Of a stretch of DNA of 64,000 nt, positions 61,807 through 64,000 are shown one piece after another. The DNA comes from Candidatus Mediterraneibacter intestinavium (lineage in GTDB: Bacteria; Bacillota; Clostridia; Lachnospirales; Lachnospiraceae). The notes beneath the pieces were generated by a model, which was not told where the DNA came from, ran no database searches, and saw only the letters and a list, made by a program, of their open reading frames with translations. Numbering within the stretch: the first letter of the stretch is position 1; each line of letters starts with the position of its first letter. The translations under genes and the position numbers were made by a program. The stretch spans positions 1 to 64,000 of the forward strand of contig DWXK01000006.1 in NCBI GenBank assembly GCA_019119205.1, written 5' to 3'.

Positions 61807-61950
61807 CGTTCTGCTTCCTCCTTCATTTCATTTATCATCCTTTCATCCTCTTTTCTGTCCGTCTGACTCCTGAATACATCTTCGTCTCCCCGGCCTCAGA
61901 CATATTTGCTTATACTTCTGTTCCCGGGAAAATTGATCTGTCTCCCAATC

Positions 61951-62874
61951 TCAGGCATATATATTCAAGATCGCTGCAACGCTGCCCAGGTATGATCTTC
62001 CGAACAAGTTCAGATGGTTCAGTAGATGATACAGGTCATACAGTTTCTTCCTCTCCGCATATCCTTCCCTGTCGATCGGATTGGCCTCACTGTACGCCGC
62101 ATAGAATCTCGATGGAAGACTTCCAAAAAGCTGTGTCATAGCCAGGTCCGCCTCAAAGTCCCCCACATACGCTGCCGGATCGATGATCCATGCCCTGCCG
62201 TCCGGTCCGCACAGCATATTTCCGCTCCACAGGTCGCCGTGGAGGAGAGACGGGAACTCCGGCTCCCTCAGATAAGAGTCCAGACGCTCCAGAATCCGGT
62301 CCGCCTTTTTCCTGAGATCTGTGCCCAGATATCCCTCTGCCATGGTGATCTGCGGCAGAAGACGGCAGTCCCTGTAAAAGTCCGTCCACTTCTCTTTGGG
62401 CTGATTCTTCTGGGGACTGGCGCCGATAAAATTATCTTCCCAAAACCCATACCGCATTCCCTGCTTTTCCCGCTCATCCGCATCAGCCACAAAGGACAGA
62501 CATTCCGCCCGGTGCATTCCGGCAAGTTCGTGCCCGAAGGTTTCCCAGTACGACTCAATGCGTGGAGCACTTTCTATATATTCCAGCGCCAGGAAGGAAA
62601 CTCCCCTGGCTTCGTCCGTCCCGATCCCCAGGATCTTAGGAACTCCTATTTTCCCGGACGCTCCCAGCGCGCGCAGTCCTCTTGCTTCTGTCAGAAAGAA
62701 TCTCAGATTTTTTCTCGTATTCGTTTTCACAAAAACAGGATCGCCGGAAGAAAGGTTCACCCTGTAAGCATCGTTGATATCTCCGCCGTGCACACGGTCC
62801 GTCCCCACGATACGGGTCCCTTCTCCGAACATTTCCTTCACCAGTTCTTCCAGTGAATGATACAGCTTCTCCAT
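61951..62874 (-). CDS. Fructosamine/ketosamine-3-kinase family protein
   Basis: A 307-residue protein of the FN3K-like (APH-fold) kinase family. Visible: KTNTRKNLRFFLTEARGLRAL (ATP-site Lys and helix C), GRSYL and the catalytic HGDLWSGNMLC loop with Asp, followed by WIIDPAAYVGDFEADLAMTQLFG with the metal-binding Asp. These enzymes repair glycated proteins by phosphorylating ketosamines. The ATG at 62874 is used: GGAGG is in the end of the preceding gene and the stop is 7 nt upstream. It lies between response regulator and kinase genes on one strand, an unexpected position. Confidence 0.93.
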   Translation of the reverse strand: MEKLYHSLEELVKEMFGEGTRIVGTDRVHGGDINDAYRVNLSSGDPVFVKTNTRKNLRFFLTEARGLRALGASGKIGVPKILGIGTDEARGVSFLALEYIESAPRIESYWETFGHELAGMHRAECLSFVADADEREKQGMRYGFWEDNFIGASPQKNQPKEKWTDFYRDCRLLPQITMAEGYLGTDLRKKADRILERLDSYLREPEFPSLLHGDLWSGNMLCGPDGRAWIIDPAAYVGDFEADLAMTQLFGSLPSRFYAAYSEANPIDREGYAERKKLYDLYHLLNHLNLFGRSYLGSVAAILNIYA

Positions 62875-62881
62875 TCCTCTG

Positions 62882-63562
62882 TCATTCCTCCTCTTTTCTC
62901 CAGACATAGCCGATCCCGTGGACCGTCCGGATCAGAGCCGGATGTTTCGGATCGTCCTCGATCTTCCCCCTCAGCCTGCGGATATTCACAGACAGGGTAT
63001 TCTCATCCACAAATTTCCCCTGACTGTCCCACACATGTGCCAGGATCTGTTCTTTGGAGAGCACTCTCCCCCGGTTCTCCATAAAATACATAAGGAGCTG
63101 GTATTCCACTTTACTGCACCGGATCTCCTCTCCGTTTTTATACACTTTGCAGGCGTCCTTCTCCAGAGTGATCCCGCCTGAGACAAGACGGTTTTCCGGC
63201 TTTCTTCCCTGAAGGATCTTTTTGATCCGTGCTTTTAGCACTGCGATGGAAAATGGCTTGGACATGTAATCCGCAACGCCCATCTCCAGTGCTTTTACCT
63301 CATCCATCTCTGTGTCCCGCGCCGTCAGCATCAGGATCGGGACATCCCCGTACTCCTTCGCCTCTGTGCAGAGGTCGAACCCGCTGCCGTCCGGCAGGTT
63401 GCAGTCAAGCAGGATAAGGTCGCACAGTGCTTTGCGTATGATCTCCATCCCCGCTCTTTTCGTCCCTGCGGTCAGTACTTCATATCCGTCTTTTTCCAGG
63501 AAATAGGCAAGCCCCTCCCGGAGATCCATATCATCTTCTATGATCAGTATTCTGCTCATCAT
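62882..63562 (-). CDS. OmpR/PhoB-type response regulator
   Basis: A 226-residue regulator. The receiver has acidic EDD near the start, phospho-Asp in LILLDCNLPDGSG (about 53), the Thr in MLTARD and Lys in SKPFSI. The C-terminal winged helix (about 125-226) ends in the typical TVHGIGYVWR. It is the first gene of the run that leads through the fructosamine-kinase-like gene to the kinase and ABC transporter. It probably controls that transporter. The short upstream region also holds the toxin-antitoxin locus on the other side. Confidence 0.95.
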   Translation of the reverse strand: MMSRILIIEDDMDLREGLAYFLEKDGYEVLTAGTKRAGMEIIRKALCDLILLDCNLPDGSGFDLCTEAKEYGDVPILMLTARDTEMDEVKALEMGVADYMSKPFSIAVLKARIKKILQGRKPENRLVSGGITLEKDACKVYKNGEEIRCSKVEYQLLMYFMENRGRVLSKEQILAHVWDSQGKFVDENTLSVNIRRLRGKIEDDPKHPALIRTVHGIGYVWRKEEE

Positions 63563-63615
63563 TCTCTCTCCTGAAACTTATTTTACTGTCATTATACAAA
63601 ACGTTACTTTTCACC

Positions 63616-63644
63616 TTGAATGTCGCATTCCAATATGCTATAGT
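63616..63644 (+). promoter_or_regulatory. Promoter of the antisense RNA
   Basis: -35 TTGAAT (63616-63621), a 17 nt spacer and -10 TATAGT (63639-63644, preceded by TGC as a partial extended -10). The start would be near 63650. The response regulator gene diverges from here. Confidence 0.7.
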
Positions 63645-63649
63645 GAAAA

Positions 63650-63745
63650 CAGAAAAGGAACAACCGCCCACAAGGGGTTGACCTCAATGAGTTGTAATAG
63701 AATTACCACCCTGAAACCGGTCAAAGTTTTAGAGGGTGGTTTTTC
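63650..63745 (+). ncRNA. Putative type I antitoxin antisense RNA
   Basis: About 96 nt from a consensus promoter to a strong terminator (ACCACCCT at 63705-63712 pairing with AGGGTGGT at 63733-63740, then TTTTCT). It contains no convincing gene of its own. It is convergent with the toxin gene and overlaps the expected 3' region of its mRNA, the layout of RatA/TxpA-type systems. The pairing region would be the GC-rich hairpins shared on both strands. The ends are predicted, not measured. Confidence 0.65.
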
Positions 63746-63758
63746 TATGCTTAAGCCA

Positions 63759-63851
63759 TTACTTCAGATTCGAAAATACGAATGTCAGTAATGCCAGAAT
63801 GAACATGCCAAAAGCCATTAGGTCTTTAAAATCAAACGGTTTCTTGTCCAT
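63759..63851 (-). CDS. Putative type I holin-like toxin peptide
   Basis: A 30-residue peptide, MDKKPFDFKDLMAFGMFI followed by LALLTFVFSNLK. A charged start, then one hydrophobic helix (about 11-28) with the D/E-LMxFGxFIxALLT pattern of Firmicute putative holin-like toxins. RBS GGGGG lies 8 nt before ATG; ATG 63857 is an alternative start. Such peptides insert in the membrane and depolarise it when not silenced by an antisense RNA, here on the plus strand just downstream. Confidence 0.75.
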   Translation of the reverse strand: MDKKPFDFKDLMAFGMFILALLTFVFSNLK

Positions 63852-63917
63852 CAGCATCACCCCCATTCTATGTAGAATCGAGGCAAGCCACCCTGTAACA
63901 CGATTGTTCCTTCTTTC

Positions 63918-63947
63918 ATTCTATCACATCTTTATAGAGAGGCTCAA
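63918..63947 (-). promoter_or_regulatory. Promoter of the toxin gene
   Basis: -35 TTGAGC (63942-63947), an 18 nt spacer and -10 TAGAAT (63918-63923), giving a leader of about 60 nt. The leader contains ATTCTACATAGAAT, a hairpin just before the GGGGG ribosome binding site that may limit translation. The rest, 63948-64000, is AT-rich and shows no gene. Confidence 0.55.
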
Positions 63948-64000
63948 TCGTGTTTTTTATCCCCTTATAATATTTTGCAGAAAGACCGCAAGAATCATGA

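Noticed and set aside
57151..63562. Classical BceRS-BceAB bacitracin-type module
   Set aside because: The kinase has one clear membrane helix instead of two, the permease has two FtsX triplets with two large external domains, and an unrelated kinase gene is inserted, so only a loose analogy is kept.
63540..63791. An 83-codon plus-strand frame over the antisense RNA
   Set aside because: It crosses the promoter and terminator of the predicted RNA, lacks an RBS and has no conserved features; the minus-strand toxin peptide explains the region better.

Overview
The window (about 52% GC by eye) looks like the chromosome of a spore-forming, anaerobic gut Firmicute of the Lachnospiraceae type. The reasons are a ylmC/ymxH-nrdR pair, a CspB-like subtilase, a pyrophosphate-type phosphofructokinase, rubrerythrin, GSI-alpha glutamine synthetase with an ANTAR regulator, and strong GGAGG ribosome binding sites. 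The genus cannot be fixed from this sequence. No insertion sequence, prophage, CRISPR array, rRNA or replication origin was seen.

Layout. 1-5000: tRNA-Gln/tRNA-Pro, dapF, an ANTAR regulator and glnA separated by a structured repeat, and an AEC transporter. 5100-7620: a carboxylesterase divergent from a LysR regulator. 7630-17110: a raffinose/sucrose-type locus with an ABC importer (binding protein and two permeases, no ATPase), GH36 alpha-galactosidase, a GH13 amylosucrase-like enzyme, an AraC regulator and a PfkB sugar kinase. Imported alpha-galactosides would be cut to galactose plus sucrose, the sucrose used by the GH13 enzyme, and the fructose phosphorylated. 17170-22000: two G3E/CobW GTPases behind a twin-palindrome promoter, exoA-truA, nrdR and ylmC. 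22050-32000: a frameshifted AlbA_2-type regulator, a DUF3783 protein, a MacAB-like export operon, a DUF975 fusion membrane protein, carbamate kinase and a hemolysin III protein.

32100-45600: flavodoxin, a double-Nudix protein, a heterodimeric ABC exporter, an S8 peptidase, a VanH-like dehydrogenase, rubrerythrin, a glycosyltransferase, PPi-PFK, and a PadR-controlled FtsW/RodA-like protein. 45700-50550: tRNA-Leu, a MATE transporter, tRNA-Val with an antisense-overlapping TetR gene, DegV, and two small accessory proteins. 50680-57000: a third repeat copy, a Gld-type ABC operon (ATPase, permease, GldG-like, DUF4340), an SGNH hydrolase and a DUF4869-like protein. 57150-63560: a response regulator, fructosamine-kinase-like protein, sensor kinase and FtsX-type ABC transporter in one direction. 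63600-63950: a compact type I toxin-antitoxin locus too short for ordinary gene calling.

The most unusual items are: a family of 140-200 bp structured intergenic repeats (near 2448, 23856 and 50683) whose stems differ in sequence but keep pairing; the holin-like toxin with its antisense RNA at the right end; the TetR reading frame whose last codons are the complement of tRNA-Val; and several clean but ownerless operator palindromes. All functional calls rest on motif recognition without database searches.
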